This document shows positions 1-9,072 of a stretch of 64,000 nucleotides of DNA, in pieces. Within the stretch, counting starts at the first letter, position 1. Every line of letters starts with the position of its first letter. The notes under the pieces were generated by a model that did no database searches, was not told where the DNA came from, and saw only the letters and a program-made list of their open reading frames with translations. Both the position numbers and the translations under genes were made by a program. The DNA comes from Micromonospora zamorensis (GTDB taxonomy: Bacteria; Actinomycetota; Actinomycetes; Mycobacteriales; Micromonosporaceae), in contig NZ_LT607755.1 of the NCBI RefSeq assembly GCF_900090275.1, positions 6,386,001-6,450,000 on the forward strand, read 5' to 3'.

Positions 1-2
1 TC

Positions 3-488
3 GACGGCCTGCCCGACCCGGCCGCCACGGCCGAGCAGCTGACCCGGTGGGCGCCGGCCATTGTGACCGCCGCCACCGCCCGTCGCGGCACGGACGAGCC
101 CGACGACGGCACGGAGACCGTCGTTCCGGTCGACTTCGACGGGCCGGACCTGCCGGCCGTGGCCGAGCACTGGGGCGTCGACGTGCCCGCCGTGCTGTCC
201 CGGCTGACCGGCACCCGGTTCCGGGTCGCGTTCTGCGGCTTCGCCCCCGGCTTCCCGTACCTGACCGGGCTGCCTGCCGAGCTGGCGCTGCCCAGGCTGG
301 CCACGCCCCGCCCCCGGGTGCCACCCGGTTCGGTCGCCCTGGCCGGCCCGTACGCCGGCATCTACCCGGGCGCGTCACCCGGCGGCTGGCAGCTGGTCGG
401 CCGCACCGACCTGGTCCTCTTCGACGTCCACGCCGACCCGCCGGCCCGACTCGGCCCGGGCACCCCGGTCCGGATGGCCGCGGCATGA
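3..488 (+). CDS. pxpB: 5-oxoprolinase subunit PxpB (KipI family), 5' truncated by window edge
   Basis: The frame is already open at the left edge, so the N-terminus lies outside and about 161 C-terminal residues are visible. With PxpC and PxpA this cytoplasmic subunit opens 5-oxoproline to glutamate at the cost of ATP. The KipI/PxpB signature is seen directly: a FCGFAPGFPYL segment near nt 231-264, and an AGPYAGIYPGASPGGW segment near nt 342-390. The stop codon overlaps the ATG of the next gene (ATGA, 485-488), which indicates translational coupling. The pxpB-pxpC-pxpA order downstream confirms the assignment; a KipI-type sporulation role is an older name for the same family. Confidence 0.93.
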   Translation, partial: DGLPDPAATAEQLTRWAPAIVTAATARRGTDEPDDGTETVVPVDFDGPDLPAVAEHWGVDVPAVLSRLTGTRFRVAFCGFAPGFPYLTGLPAELALPRLATPRPRVPPGSVALAGPYAGIYPGASPGGWQLVGRTDLVLFDVHADPPARLGPGTPVRMAAA

Positions 489-1348
489 CCCGCCCGCCCG
501 CCATCGAGGTGCTCCGCGCCGGTGCGCTCACCACCGTGCAGGACCTGGGTCGGCCCGGCTGGGCGCACCTGGGGGTCCCCCGGTCCGGTGCCCTCGACCC
601 GGCGGCCCTGCGGCTGGCCAACCGCCTGGTCGGCAACCCGGAGCACGCCGCCGGCCTGGAGATCACCCTGACCGGCTGCACGGTGCGGCTGACCCGGGCC
701 ACCACGGTAGCGGTCACCGGCGCCGAGGTGACCGTCCACGCGGGCGATCGGCCCGGCGACACCGGGCGCCCGATCACCGTGCCGGCCGGGACGGTGCTGC
801 GGATCGGCCCAGCCCGTCGGGGCGTACGGAGTTGGCTGGCGGTGGCGGGCGGCATCGACGTGCCGCCGGTGCTCGGCAGCCGGGCCACCGACACCCTCTC
901 CGGGCTCGGTCCGCCTCGGCTGGGCGACGGCGACCGGTTGCCGCTCGGCGAGCCGCTCGACGCACCCGCGCCGGTGGACTTGACCGTCTGCTCCGCGCCC
1001 CCACCGGAGCTGCACCTGATGCTCAGCCTCGGCCCTCGCGACGACTGGTTCACACCGGCCGCAGTCGACCTGCTGTTCGGCACCGCGTACACCGTCAGCC
1101 CGGTGAGCAACCGGGTCGGCGCGCGACTCGCCGGCGCGCCGCTGCCCCGCGCGGTCGCCGGCGAGCTGCCCAGCGAGGGCATCGTGCTCGGCGCGGTGCA
1201 GGTGCCGGCCGACGGACAACCCCTGATCTTCCTGGCCGACCACCCGACCACCGGCGGATACCCCGTCATCGGGGTGGTCACCGACGTGACCCCGCTCGCG
1301 CAGGCCCGCCCAGGGACTACCGTCAGATTCCATGGACCTCAACGCTGA
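485..1348 (+). CDS. pxpC: 5-oxoprolinase subunit PxpC (KipA / biotin-dependent carboxylase-like)
   Basis: 287 aa, the usual length for PxpC/KipA. The family hallmark TTVQDLGRPG lies near residues 18-27, followed by GVPRSGALDP and ANRLVGN; a VGARLAG segment and a GGYPVIG segment follow in the C-terminal half. PxpC partners PxpB to form the ATP-dependent 5-oxoprolinase catalytic unit that cooperates with PxpA. The ATG at 485 was chosen because it gives the 4-bp overlap with pxpB and begins directly ahead of the conserved IEVLRAGALTTVQD segment. Its 3' end overlaps pxpA by 17 bp, so all three genes are one translational unit. Confidence 0.94.
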   Translation: MTRPPAIEVLRAGALTTVQDLGRPGWAHLGVPRSGALDPAALRLANRLVGNPEHAAGLEITLTGCTVRLTRATTVAVTGAEVTVHAGDRPGDTGRPITVPAGTVLRIGPARRGVRSWLAVAGGIDVPPVLGSRATDTLSGLGPPRLGDGDRLPLGEPLDAPAPVDLTVCSAPPPELHLMLSLGPRDDWFTPAAVDLLFGTAYTVSPVSNRVGARLAGAPLPRAVAGELPSEGIVLGAVQVPADGQPLIFLADHPTTGGYPVIGVVTDVTPLAQARPGTTVRFHGPQR

Positions 1349-2081
1349 CCTGGGTGAGGGCTTCGGCATCTGGCGACTCGGCGACGACGAGGCGCTGCTG
1401 GGCCTCGTCACCTCCGCCAACGTCGCCTGCGGCTTCCACGGCGGCGACCCGTCCACCATGCGGCGGGTCTGCGAGGGCGCCGCACGGCGCGGGGTCGCGG
1501 TGGGCGCGCAGGTCGGCTACCGGGACCTGGCCGGCTTCGGTCGACGGCACATCGCGTACGACTTCGCCGAGCTACGCGACGAGGTGACCTACCAGCTCGG
1601 GGCGTTGAACGCGTTCTGCCGGCTGTTCGGCACCCGGGTCCGCTACCTCAAACCGCACGGCGCGCTCTACCACGCGGCGAGCACCGACGAGTCCCAGGCG
1701 GCGGCGGTGGTCGCGGCGGTCACCGGGTACGACCCCGAGCTGCCCGTGCTCTGCCTACCCGGCTCGACGCTCGCTCAGCTCGCCGTCGGCGCGGGCCTGC
1801 CGGTCGTCGCCGAGGCCTTCGCCGACCGCGCCTACCTGCCCAACGGGGCTTTGGTGCCGCGCGGCACCCCCGGCGCGGTGATCACCGACCCGGAGCAGGT
1901 GGCCGAACGGGCGGTGCGCATGGCCGTCGAGCGGAGCGTGGTGGCGGTGGACGGCACCGTCATCCCCTGCTCGGTCGACTCGATCTGCCTGCACGGTGAC
2001 ACCCCGGGCGCGGTCTCCGCCGCCGAGCTGGTCCGCGCCACCCTGATCGACGCCGACATCCCGCTGGCCCCGTTCGCGTGA
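1332..2081 (+). CDS. pxpA: 5-oxoprolinase subunit PxpA (LamB/YcsF family)
   Basis: 249 aa, full family length. It carries the N-terminal DLNADLGEGFG motif, SANVACGFHGGD (residues about 32-43) and KPHGALYHAA, all typical of LamB/YcsF proteins. PxpA acts with PxpBC to convert 5-oxoproline to L-glutamate, clearing the product of spontaneous glutamine and glutathione cyclisation. The start ATG at 1332 lies inside the pxpC coding region, which supports translational coupling. A perfect 15-bp hairpin begins at the stop codon and ends the operon. Confidence 0.95.
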   Translation: MDLNADLGEGFGIWRLGDDEALLGLVTSANVACGFHGGDPSTMRRVCEGAARRGVAVGAQVGYRDLAGFGRRHIAYDFAELRDEVTYQLGALNAFCRLFGTRVRYLKPHGALYHAASTDESQAAAVVAAVTGYDPELPVLCLPGSTLAQLAVGAGLPVVAEAFADRAYLPNGALVPRGTPGAVITDPEQVAERAVRMAVERSVVAVDGTVIPCSVDSICLHGDTPGAVSAAELVRATLIDADIPLAPFA

Positions 2082-2112
2082 CCTTCAGGGGCCCAGCGGG
2101 CCCCTGAAGGTC
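2080..2112. terminator. Bidirectional intrinsic-type hairpin between convergent pxpA and 2116-3954
   Basis: A perfect 15-bp inverted repeat (GACCTTCAGGGGCCC and its complement) with a 3-nt loop. It sits in the 34-bp gap between two convergent genes, so it probably terminates both. There is no long T-run, as is common for actinobacterial terminators. Confidence 0.85.
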
Positions 2113-2115
2113 ACG

Positions 2116-3954
2116 TCAGGCGTCCAGGCCGCGGAGCACCAGAGGCAGCCGGGTCACGGCACCGTCGACCACCCGGACCGGTACGCCCCAGTCCTGCCGG
2201 GTCAGATGGCACGCCGCGTGTTCGACGTCCGCGTCGCAGGTCGCCGCCTGGGCGGTCACCTGCAACACCCCGGCGGTGACCTCGCCGTTGAGCACCAGCC
2301 GACGGGACAGCTCGGTGCCCGTGCCGGCACCGTCCACCAGCAGCTCGGGCGGAGACGCGGAGACCACCAACCGGGTCGACGGCCCGTACGTCTCGTCCAG
2401 CTTCTGCCCCGGCGCCGGGGTGAAGACGATGTCCAGGGTGACCTCACCGGCCGCGACGTCGGTCGGCTTGCGCTCGGTACGGTGCCGGGGCCCGTCCACC
2501 GTGCTGGCACCCGCCGCCGACAGGGCACCCGGGGCGAGCCGGGTCAACCGGTGCGCGGCGGACTCCACCACCAGCACCTCACCGGCCGGGGTGAGCACCA
2601 GGTCGCTCGGCTCCGCCAACCCGTCGGCGACGGTGGAGACCTGGTTGCTGGCCGGGTCGAAGCGGCGCACCGCGCCGTTGTACGTGTCAGCGATCAGCAC
2701 CGAGCCGTCCGGCAGCGCGCACACGCCCAGCGGGTGCTGGAGCAGCGCCGTCTCCGCCGGACCGTCCACGTGCCCGAAGTCGAACAGGCCCTGCCCGACG
2801 GCGGTGCCCAGCACGCCGTTCTCCACGTACCGGATGGCGCTGGTCTCGCTGTCGGCGACCCAGAGCCGGGTGCCGTCGGCCGAGACCGAGAGCCCCGACG
2901 GCTGCGCCATCCACGCCTCGGCCAACGGGCCGTCACGCAGCGCCTCGACGGTGGTGCCGGCGTACATGCCCGTGGTCCGCTTGATCGGGTCGAACCACCA
3001 GAGCTGGTGGATGCCGGCCATCGCGATGATCAGCTTGTCGTCGTACCAGGCCAGGTCCCACGGGGAGGAAAGGTCGACGGCGAACGCGTCGTGGGCGTGG
3101 TCGTCGACCGAGGCGCGCCACTGCCGCCCACTGCCGGCCACTGTGACCACCTCGCCGGACTCCAGCCGTACGCCGCGCAGCAGGTGGTTGACCGTGTCGG
3201 CCACCACCAGGTCGTAGCCGGCGACCTCGGCGACATGCGTGGGCAGCAGGCACACGCCCTGCGGCTCGGAGAATGTCGCCGCGGCAGCCGGCCCGTCGGC
3301 CCGGCCCCGCTCGCCCGAGCCGATCCGGCGCACCGGCGTCTCGCCGTCCGGGGCAACCTCGACCAGGGAGTGCCGGGCCGAGTCCGAGACCAGCAGGTTG
3401 CCGTTCGGCAGCTGCACCGCCTTACCGGGGAAGCGCAGCGCGGTCTCCGGCGCCGGCGGCGGGACGTACGGACCATCGCCCCGGTGCAGGGTGCCCTTGG
3501 CCTCGTGGGTGGCGATCAGCTCGTCGATCAACCGGGCCAGCCCTTCGGCGTGCCCCTCGCCGGCCATGGTGGCCACCACGTACCCCTCGGGGTCGATCAC
3601 CGACAGGGTCGGCCAGGCCCGCGCGGCGTACTGCTGCCACATCTCCATCTCAGGATCGTCGAGTACGGGGTGGTGCACCCCGTACCGCTCGACGGCGGCG
3701 GCGAGCGCGTCGGCGTCCTTCTCGTGCTCGAACTTCGGCGAGTGCACACCGATCACGACGAGCACGTCGCCGTACTTCTCCTCCAACGGGCGCAGCTCGT
3801 CGAGAACGTGCAGGCAGTTGATACAGCAGAACGTCCAGAAATCCGCCAAAACGATCTTGCCGCGAAGGTCGGCGAGCTTGAGGTCGCGTCCACCGGTGTT
3901 CAGCCAACCCCGGCCGTGCAGCTCTGGAGCCCGTACTCGTGCAGTCGTTCCCAT
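2116..3954 (-). CDS. Thioredoxin-like / NHL-repeat protein (NHLRC2-like)
   Basis: 612 aa from ATG 3954. An N-terminal thioredoxin-like domain (residues about 20-160) carries WTFCCINC, giving the CxxC redox pair, followed by WPTLSVIDPEG, the cis-Pro region. Several NHL-type beta-propeller repeats follow, visible as LPNGNLLVSD, LPDGSVLIADTYN, DLVVADTVNH and RLWVADSET. The architecture matches the NHLRC2 family; a role in redox protein quality control is inferred, not shown. No signal peptide is seen, so it is probably cytoplasmic. An in-frame ATG at 4020 adds 22 residues without a ribosome binding site; 3954 was preferred because domain homology starts just after it, although its own upstream signal is also weak. 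Confidence 0.88.
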   Translation of the reverse strand: MGTTARVRAPELHGRGWLNTGGRDLKLADLRGKIVLADFWTFCCINCLHVLDELRPLEEKYGDVLVVIGVHSPKFEHEKDADALAAAVERYGVHHPVLDDPEMEMWQQYAARAWPTLSVIDPEGYVVATMAGEGHAEGLARLIDELIATHEAKGTLHRGDGPYVPPPAPETALRFPGKAVQLPNGNLLVSDSARHSLVEVAPDGETPVRRIGSGERGRADGPAAAATFSEPQGVCLLPTHVAEVAGYDLVVADTVNHLLRGVRLESGEVVTVAGSGRQWRASVDDHAHDAFAVDLSSPWDLAWYDDKLIIAMAGIHQLWWFDPIKRTTGMYAGTTVEALRDGPLAEAWMAQPSGLSVSADGTRLWVADSETSAIRYVENGVLGTAVGQGLFDFGHVDGPAETALLQHPLGVCALPDGSVLIADTYNGAVRRFDPASNQVSTVADGLAEPSDLVLTPAGEVLVVESAAHRLTRLAPGALSAAGASTVDGPRHRTERKPTDVAAGEVTLDIVFTPAPGQKLDETYGPSTRLVVSASPPELLVDGAGTGTELSRRLVLNGEVTAGVLQVTAQAATCDADVEHAACHLTRQDWGVPVRVVDGAVTRLPLVLRGLDA

Positions 3955-4140
3955 GCCTGTCAGCCTGCCACGGCGAGGCTTCTCCGTATCGGTCGTCGTG
4001 ACCCGGACGACAGTCAACATTTCGATCGGTGGCAGTTCAGCAGTGGTGGCAGCTCAGCAGTGCGGTGCTCGGCGTGTCGAGTTGCTCAGCTGCCAACGAT
4101 CAACGGGACGAGGCAGGAAGGCCCAGGGGGTGGGGTACGA

Positions 4141-4180
4141 CGGCGGCGGGGGTCACGGTCGCCCGTGAACCCCGCCGCCG
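4141..4180 (-). terminator. Hairpin terminator of the 4187-6907 gene
   Basis: Two 18-nt arms, 4141-4158 and 4163-4180, pair with a single mismatch around a 4-nt loop. The hairpin begins 6 nt after the stop codon on the minus strand, a good position for an intrinsic terminator. Confidence 0.75.
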
Positions 4181-4186
4181 GTCGAG

Positions 4187-6907
4187 CTACTTCGTGGCCG
4201 GTTTGAGGCAGAGCACCCGGTTGGTGCCGTCACCGGGCAGCACCACGTGCGGCTGCGTCGTGTCGGTGCACTTCTCCTTGGCGTCCACCTTCGAGACGAT
4301 CGTGAAAGCGTCCGCCTCGCCGCAGTCCGCCGCCGTGGCGCCACCCTGACCGGACTGCTTCACGCAGGTGCCGACCGCGGGGTCGAACGACGGACCGTCG
4401 TCGCCGCCGAACTTGCCGAGCAGCATCAGCAGGCCGAGCGGCACCGCCAGGATCAGCACCGCAGCGATCAGCACCGCGGCCAGCACCCGGCCGTTGCGGA
4501 CCTTCGGCGTGGGCGGCTCCGCCTTCGGCTCGTCGGCGTCCGGCTTGAACGCGTCGAACCGGCCGTGGTCCGACTGGCCGGCCTCCTGACCCCAGGACGA
4601 CGTGGGCTGCTGCGCGGGCGGGAACGACGGCGGGAAGTTTCCGCCCGGCACCGGCTCGGTTGCCGGCCCGGCACCGAAGCCCGACCCGCCGGACCCTGGC
4701 CCACCGAAGTTCGACCCACCGAAGGCCGACGCCCCGTTCACCGCGGCGGCGCCGGAGGCAGGTGACCCGGGGCCGCCGAACTGGTCGGCCGGTCGTTCGG
4801 CACCGGAGTGCGGCCGGGTGCCGTTCATCGGCCGGTTGTTGCCGGGCGTGTCGACGAAGGACGGCACACCGGGCGGGAACGCCGGCGGCGCCGACGGGGC
4901 CTCACCGAACGTGTTCGGTGCGGGCTGCCGGTCGTCGAAGCGGGGATCGGCAGCCGACTCGCCGCCCCAACCGGGACCGGCCTGGCGCTGCGAGTCGTTC
5001 TGCCACTCCGGTGCGGCCTGGCGCTGGGCGTCGTTCTGCCATTCCGGTGCGGCTTGGCGGTGTGAGTCGTTCTGCCATTCCGGTGCGGCCTGGCGGTCGG
5101 CTCCCGGGTCGCCCTGGAACGCCTCCGGCTCCGGCTCGTTCTCCGGCTCGGGTCGAGCCGGGCGGCCGTACACCCGGGGTTGTGGTGTCGCCGTGCCGGT
5201 CGGCCGGATGGCCTGGTCGGTCGGTGGCATCACCCGGCTGGCCAGCGGCACCGAAGCGCTCGCAGTGGCGCGGGCGGCCGAGCCGTCCGCCGAGTCGGCC
5301 TCCGACGCCGGCACGACCGCGCGGCCCGCTCCGGACTCCGGAGAGGTGCGCGGGGCAGGCACCATGGCGCCGCCGCTCGCGGGAGCGTCGCCGGCGCGGC
5401 CCCAGCCGGCCGGCTCCGCCTCGTACTGCGCGGCGGCGTCCGGGGCCTCCCGCTCGGCGTATGCGGGCTGCTCGGGGATCGGGGCGAACTGGGCCTGGGG
5501 CGGCGCGTAGTCGGCCGGCGGGGCGGCGGCCAGGCTGGCACCCGGCACACGCTGCTCCTGTGGGGGCAGCGGCACGGCGTTCGCGGGCGAGATGCCCGGC
5601 GCGGGCCCGGGCTGGTAGGCAGGTGCCTCGTCGCCCCGGTCCGCCTCCCAGCCACCGCGGGACTGGGCGGAAGCCTCCGCTTCGGCGCGTCCCCACACCT
5701 CACCGGGTGCCCACGGCTCGACCGCCGGCACGCCGGGGTTGGCCTGTGCGGCGTTGTCCTGGTTGGCGGCCCAGCCGGGCACACCGTCGTTGCTGGGCAC
5801 ACTGACGCTGGCACGCGCGGGCAGGCCACTCTGCTCCGGCGGATTCCACACTGCCGGCTCCGGCCGTTCGGCCGGCTGGTCCTGGGGTGCGAGCACCCAG
5901 TCGGGCTGCTGCGGACGGCTCTCGGCCCCGCCCCAGGCAGCCGGCTGCTCGGCCTGGTCCTGCCGCGCGTCGCCGCCGTCATTCCAGGCTGCGGGTTGTG
6001 CCTGCTGCTGTGCGGCCCATCCATCGGAGTGGGCCGGGTCGTCCTGGCTGGGCCAGTTCGCCGCCGGTGCCGGCACCTGGGCCGCGCCACGGGCGGCGCC
6101 GGGCTGGGCGGCCTGTCCCCACTCGGGGGCGGGCTGCTCGGTCGGTTCGGCAGGTTGGCCCCAGGCCGGCGGCGACTGCTCAGCCGGCGTCCACACCGGC
6201 TGGTCGTCGCGCGCGGCGGCGTTGCTGGCGGGCCAACCGCCGTTGCCGGCCGCGTCGTCCTGCTGAGCGCCGCCGGACCAGCCACCGGCCTGCGGCATCT
6301 CGGGCTGCTGTGACTCGGCGCCGTGCCAGTCACCGGCGGGCGGGTTGGCCTGCGGCGCCCCACCCCAGCCTCCGGCTCGGGCCGGATCTTCCTGGGCAGG
6401 CCAGGCAGCGGTGGCCGGAGGCACCTGCGCGGCGCCTCGCGCGGCCGGCTGGGCTTGCACCCACTCGGGCTGCTCAGCGGCGTTCGGAGTCCAGTTTGGT
6501 GCGGGTGCGCTCTGCTCTGCCGGCGTCCAGCCCTGCTGCTGCGCCGCCCACGGGGCAGGCTGCGCGGGGGCCGGTGGGCCGTCGTTGCCGGGCCAGGTGC
6601 CGGGCTGCTGCTGCGGCGGCTCGCTCGTGCCGCCGGCCGCCCAGGCGGGCTGCGCCGGGTCGCTGGGCTGCGGGGCAGCGGCGGCACCCCAGGCGGGGGC
6701 CGGTGGCTGCTCGGACTGGGTCGCCCATGCTGGCGTCGACGGGTTGGGCCGCGTCGGCGGCGGGGGCGCCCAGCCCAGGTCGGGGCCGGCGGCGTTGTGG
6801 CTGTTGTCCGGCTGCGCCGGGCGGTCGCCGTACGGCGCCGGTCCGCCGGCGCCCGGTGACACCTCGTCCGGCTCTTGGCCGGGGCGGTGCGGGCCCTCGG
6901 ACGTCAT
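4187..6907 (-). CDS. Very large Pro/Ala/Gln-rich protein with C-terminal membrane anchor and LppU-like domain
   Basis: 906 aa from ATG 6907, which has a strong GGAGGAGGCG ribosome binding site; an upstream extension to 7054 lacks one. About 800 N-terminal residues are low-complexity, rich in P, A, Q, G and W, with recurring W-P-A and PAEQ words and a 12-residue tandem repeat (see 4979-5097). A single transmembrane helix (VLAAVLIAAVLILAVPLGLL) follows. The last 60 residues form a small Cys-containing domain (GTCVKQ, ADCGEADA, KEKC, VLCLK) like the C-terminal part of actinobacterial LppU-type proteins. Topology is inferred: disordered region cytoplasmic, Cys domain outside. Function is unknown. 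Confidence 0.85.
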   Translation of the reverse strand: MTSEGPHRPGQEPDEVSPGAGGPAPYGDRPAQPDNSHNAAGPDLGWAPPPPTRPNPSTPAWATQSEQPPAPAWGAAAAPQPSDPAQPAWAAGGTSEPPQQQPGTWPGNDGPPAPAQPAPWAAQQQGWTPAEQSAPAPNWTPNAAEQPEWVQAQPAARGAAQVPPATAAWPAQEDPARAGGWGGAPQANPPAGDWHGAESQQPEMPQAGGWSGGAQQDDAAGNGGWPASNAAARDDQPVWTPAEQSPPAWGQPAEPTEQPAPEWGQAAQPGAARGAAQVPAPAANWPSQDDPAHSDGWAAQQQAQPAAWNDGGDARQDQAEQPAAWGGAESRPQQPDWVLAPQDQPAERPEPAVWNPPEQSGLPARASVSVPSNDGVPGWAANQDNAAQANPGVPAVEPWAPGEVWGRAEAEASAQSRGGWEADRGDEAPAYQPGPAPGISPANAVPLPPQEQRVPGASLAAAPPADYAPPQAQFAPIPEQPAYAEREAPDAAAQYEAEPAGWGRAGDAPASGGAMVPAPRTSPESGAGRAVVPASEADSADGSAARATASASVPLASRVMPPTDQAIRPTGTATPQPRVYGRPARPEPENEPEPEAFQGDPGADRQAAPEWQNDSHRQAAPEWQNDAQRQAAPEWQNDSQRQAGPGWGGESAADPRFDDRQPAPNTFGEAPSAPPAFPPGVPSFVDTPGNNRPMNGTRPHSGAERPADQFGGPGSPASGAAAVNGASAFGGSNFGGPGSGGSGFGAGPATEPVPGGNFPPSFPPAQQPTSSWGQEAGQSDHGRFDAFKPDADEPKAEPPTPKVRNGRVLAAVLIAAVLILAVPLGLLMLLGKFGGDDGPSFDPAVGTCVKQSGQGGATAADCGEADAFTIVSKVDAKEKCTDTTQPHVVLPGDGTNRVLCLKPATK
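4979..5097. repeat. 36-bp in-frame tandem repeat (about 3.3 copies)
   Basis: The word GTCGTTCTGCC recurs at 4994, 5030 and 5066, an exact 36-bp period. On the minus strand it encodes a 12-residue unit of the type DSQRQAAPEWQN. It lies in the disordered part of the 906-aa protein and would be expected to vary in copy number between strains. Confidence 0.85.
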
Positions 6908-7184
6908 GGGTGCGCCTCCTCCATCACATGTCGGCTCGCCGGTGCCGATCGGTCTCCTCGGCATGGCTGCCGGCGTCACCGGCGTACCGCTGTGCCGGCT
7001 CCCCGCACGGTATCGGGTGGTGGCACGGCCCGTCCAAGGAGCACCGGTCGTCACTTTGCGTGGCCGGTCGGTGTCGAGCAGCTTCTGTCAGCTCGGCCCC
7101 TGCCGGGTCGGCGGGCGGCGACCGAAGCCCACCGTACCGGGCGCTGCGGCAGGGCGGAATCCCGGTGGCCGATGCCGGAAACGC

Positions 7185-7218
7185 CGATGGCCCACCCGGC
7201 GGACCGGGTGGGCCATCG
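7185..7218 (-). terminator. Perfect 15-bp hairpin downstream of the 45-aa gene
   Basis: Arms 7185-7199 and 7204-7218 are perfectly complementary with a 4-nt loop. On the minus strand the hairpin lies 30 nt past the stop of the small gene at 7249-7386 and separates it from the 4187-6907 gene. Confidence 0.8.
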
Positions 7219-7248
7219 ATCTGGAGGAGGTAGGAATGTCGAGGAGCG

Positions 7249-7386
7249 TCAGCTCATGTGACGCTGGGCGATGACGAGGATTTCCTCGCGAACCGCCGGC
7301 GAGTTCGCCGAGCGCAGCGCGTGCTCGATGGCACGGGCGCGGCGGGTCGCGTCGCGGTGGTTGCGGATTCGCTCGATCATGCTCAT
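7249..7386 (-). CDS. Small conserved-type basic protein, 45 aa
   Basis: An ORF of 45 codons starting ATG 7386 after an AGGGGGAC ribosome binding site and closed by a perfect hairpin terminator, so it has every sign of an expressed gene. The peptide begins MSMIERIRNHRDATRRARAI and ends VREEILVIAQRHMS; it looks like an amphipathic helical protein, Arg-rich in its N-terminal half. No function is recognised. The 5' region (7387-7544) is unusually AT-rich for this genome and probably holds its promoter. Confidence 0.7.
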   Translation of the reverse strand: MSMIERIRNHRDATRRARAIEHALRSANSPAVREEILVIAQRHMS

Positions 7387-7544
7387 TGGTGGGTCCCCCT
7401 AGCTATTCGGTTGTCAGCCCCTGATGCGTCTATTTAACCGCAGAACCCGGCCAACTTCCATCGATTATTAGGTGAGCTGAGACACCTGCCTAACAATCAA
7501 AGGTCAACAGCCGATCTGGCTGATGTTTCGTCGCCCAAACGACA

Positions 7545-7584
7545 CGGCCGGTGTGCCGGGCGTTAACCCGTGGCACACCGGCCG
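7545..7584 (-). terminator. Hairpin terminator of the 2-oxoacid dehydrogenase operon
   Basis: Perfect 13-nt arms (CGGCCGGTGTGCC at 7545-7557 and its complement at 7572-7584) lie 19 nt beyond the E2 stop codon on the minus strand. Confidence 0.8.
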
Positions 7585-7603
7585 TGGCTGGCGTCGTGAA
7601 CGA

Positions 7604-9067
7604 TCAGGTCCAGGCGAGCAGCGCCGCCTCCGGATCGGTGAGGAAGTCGCCGATGTCGCGCAGGAACTTCGAACCCAGCTCACCGTCGATGATCCGGTGG
7701 TCGAAGCTCAGCCCCAGCGTGGTGACCTGACGCGCCTTGACCTTGCCCTTGTGCACCCAGGGCATCTCCCGCACGGCACCGAAGGCCAGGATCGCGGACT
7801 CGCCCGGCGGCAGGATCGGCGTGCCGGTGTCCACTCCGAACACCCCGACGTTGGTGATGGTCAAGGTGCCACCGGACATGTCCGCCGGCGAGGTACGGCC
7901 GGACTTGGCCGTCTGCACCAGGCCGTTCAGTGCGTCCGCCAACTCCCGCAGCGAGAGCCGGCCGGCGTCCTTGACGTTCGGCACGATCAGGCCACGCTCG
8001 GTGGCCGCCGCGATACCGAGGTTGACGTAGTCCTTGACCACGATCTCGTCGCCGGCCCAGGTCGAGTTGACCATCGGGTGACGCTTCACCGCCAGCAGCA
8101 CGGCCTTCGCCACCAGCAGCAGCGGCGAGACCCGTACGTCGCGCCACTCCCGTCGACCGCGCAGTCGGTCCAGAGCCTTCATCGCCCGGGTCACGTCGAC
8201 GGTCAGGAACTCCGTCACGTGCGGGGCGGTGAACGCCGAGCGGGACATGTTCTCGGCGGTGAGCTTGCGAACCCCCTTGACCGGGATGCGCTGCTCACGG
8301 TCCGTGCCGAAGCTCGCGGCGCTCGTCGTCACCGACGGGGTCGCGATCGGCTCGGCCACGGCACCGCTCGCCGCCTGCTGCACGTCCTCCCGGGTGATCG
8401 AACCCAACGGGCCCGACCCGGTCACCGTGCCGAGGTCGACCCCGAGGTCCTTGGCGAGCTTGCGCACCGGAGGCTTGGCCAGGACCAGCCCGCCGGTCGC
8501 CGTCGCGGCCTGCCCGTTACGAGTCGGAGCCGCCACTGGCGCGACCACCGGCTGCGGAGCCGGTGCCGCCGGAGCGGGTGCCGCAGCGGCCTGCGCCGGG
8601 ACACCGCCCTTGCGCGGGCGACGCTTCGCGGCCGTCGTACGCGGGCCGTAACCGACCAGCACCGCCGTCCGCCCACCCGGGGCCGCCCCGCCGATCAGGC
8701 CGGGCTCGATCATGCCCTCGGCCGGCGCCACCTCCACCGCCGCCAGCGAGGCCGCCGACGGGGTGGGCAGGTCACTGCTGGGCGTGGCCGTGGTCGACGG
8801 TGCCTCCAACGGGCCGGCACCCGGATCGGTGTCGATCGCGATGATCGGCGTACCGACCTCGACGGTGGTGCCCTCCGGGTGGTGGATCGCCTGCACCTGC
8901 CCGGCCCACTTCGCCGGGATCTCCACCGCCGCCTTGGCGGTCTCGACCTCGACGATCGGCTGGTTCAGCTCGATGGTGTCGCCGACCTTGACCAGCCAGG
9001 CAAGGATCTCGCCCTCGGTCAGCCCTTCGCCCAGGTCGGGCAGGTTGAACGTCTTGATCCGGGACAT
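7604..9067 (-). CDS. Dihydrolipoamide acyltransferase (E2) of a 2-oxoacid dehydrogenase complex
   Basis: 487 aa. The N-terminal lipoyl domain (about 1-80) contains VETAKAAVEI with the lipoylated Lys. A Pro/Ala linker leads to a peripheral-subunit-binding domain (PVRKLAKDLGVDLGTV...GSITREDV), and the C-terminal catalytic domain ends with FDHRIIDGELG, which holds the catalytic His and Asp. E2 moves the acyl group from E1 to CoA. It is the last gene of an E1alpha-E1beta-E2 operon, 5 bp after E1beta. The split E1 and single lipoyl domain fit a branched-chain or pyruvate-type complex; the sequence alone does not decide the substrate. No E3 gene is in the window. Confidence 0.93.
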   Translation of the reverse strand: MSRIKTFNLPDLGEGLTEGEILAWLVKVGDTIELNQPIVEVETAKAAVEIPAKWAGQVQAIHHPEGTTVEVGTPIIAIDTDPGAGPLEAPSTTATPSSDLPTPSAASLAAVEVAPAEGMIEPGLIGGAAPGGRTAVLVGYGPRTTAAKRRPRKGGVPAQAAAAPAPAAPAPQPVVAPVAAPTRNGQAATATGGLVLAKPPVRKLAKDLGVDLGTVTGSGPLGSITREDVQQAASGAVAEPIATPSVTTSAASFGTDREQRIPVKGVRKLTAENMSRSAFTAPHVTEFLTVDVTRAMKALDRLRGRREWRDVRVSPLLLVAKAVLLAVKRHPMVNSTWAGDEIVVKDYVNLGIAAATERGLIVPNVKDAGRLSLRELADALNGLVQTAKSGRTSPADMSGGTLTITNVGVFGVDTGTPILPPGESAILAFGAVREMPWVHKGKVKARQVTTLGLSFDHRIIDGELGSKFLRDIGDFLTDPEAALLAWT

Positions 9068-9072
9068 GTCGA

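Noticed and set aside
7440..7500. IdeR/DtxR box in the AT-rich patch upstream of 7249-7386
   Set aside because: TTAGGTGAGC matches only one half-site; the second half does not fit and the neighbour is not an iron gene.
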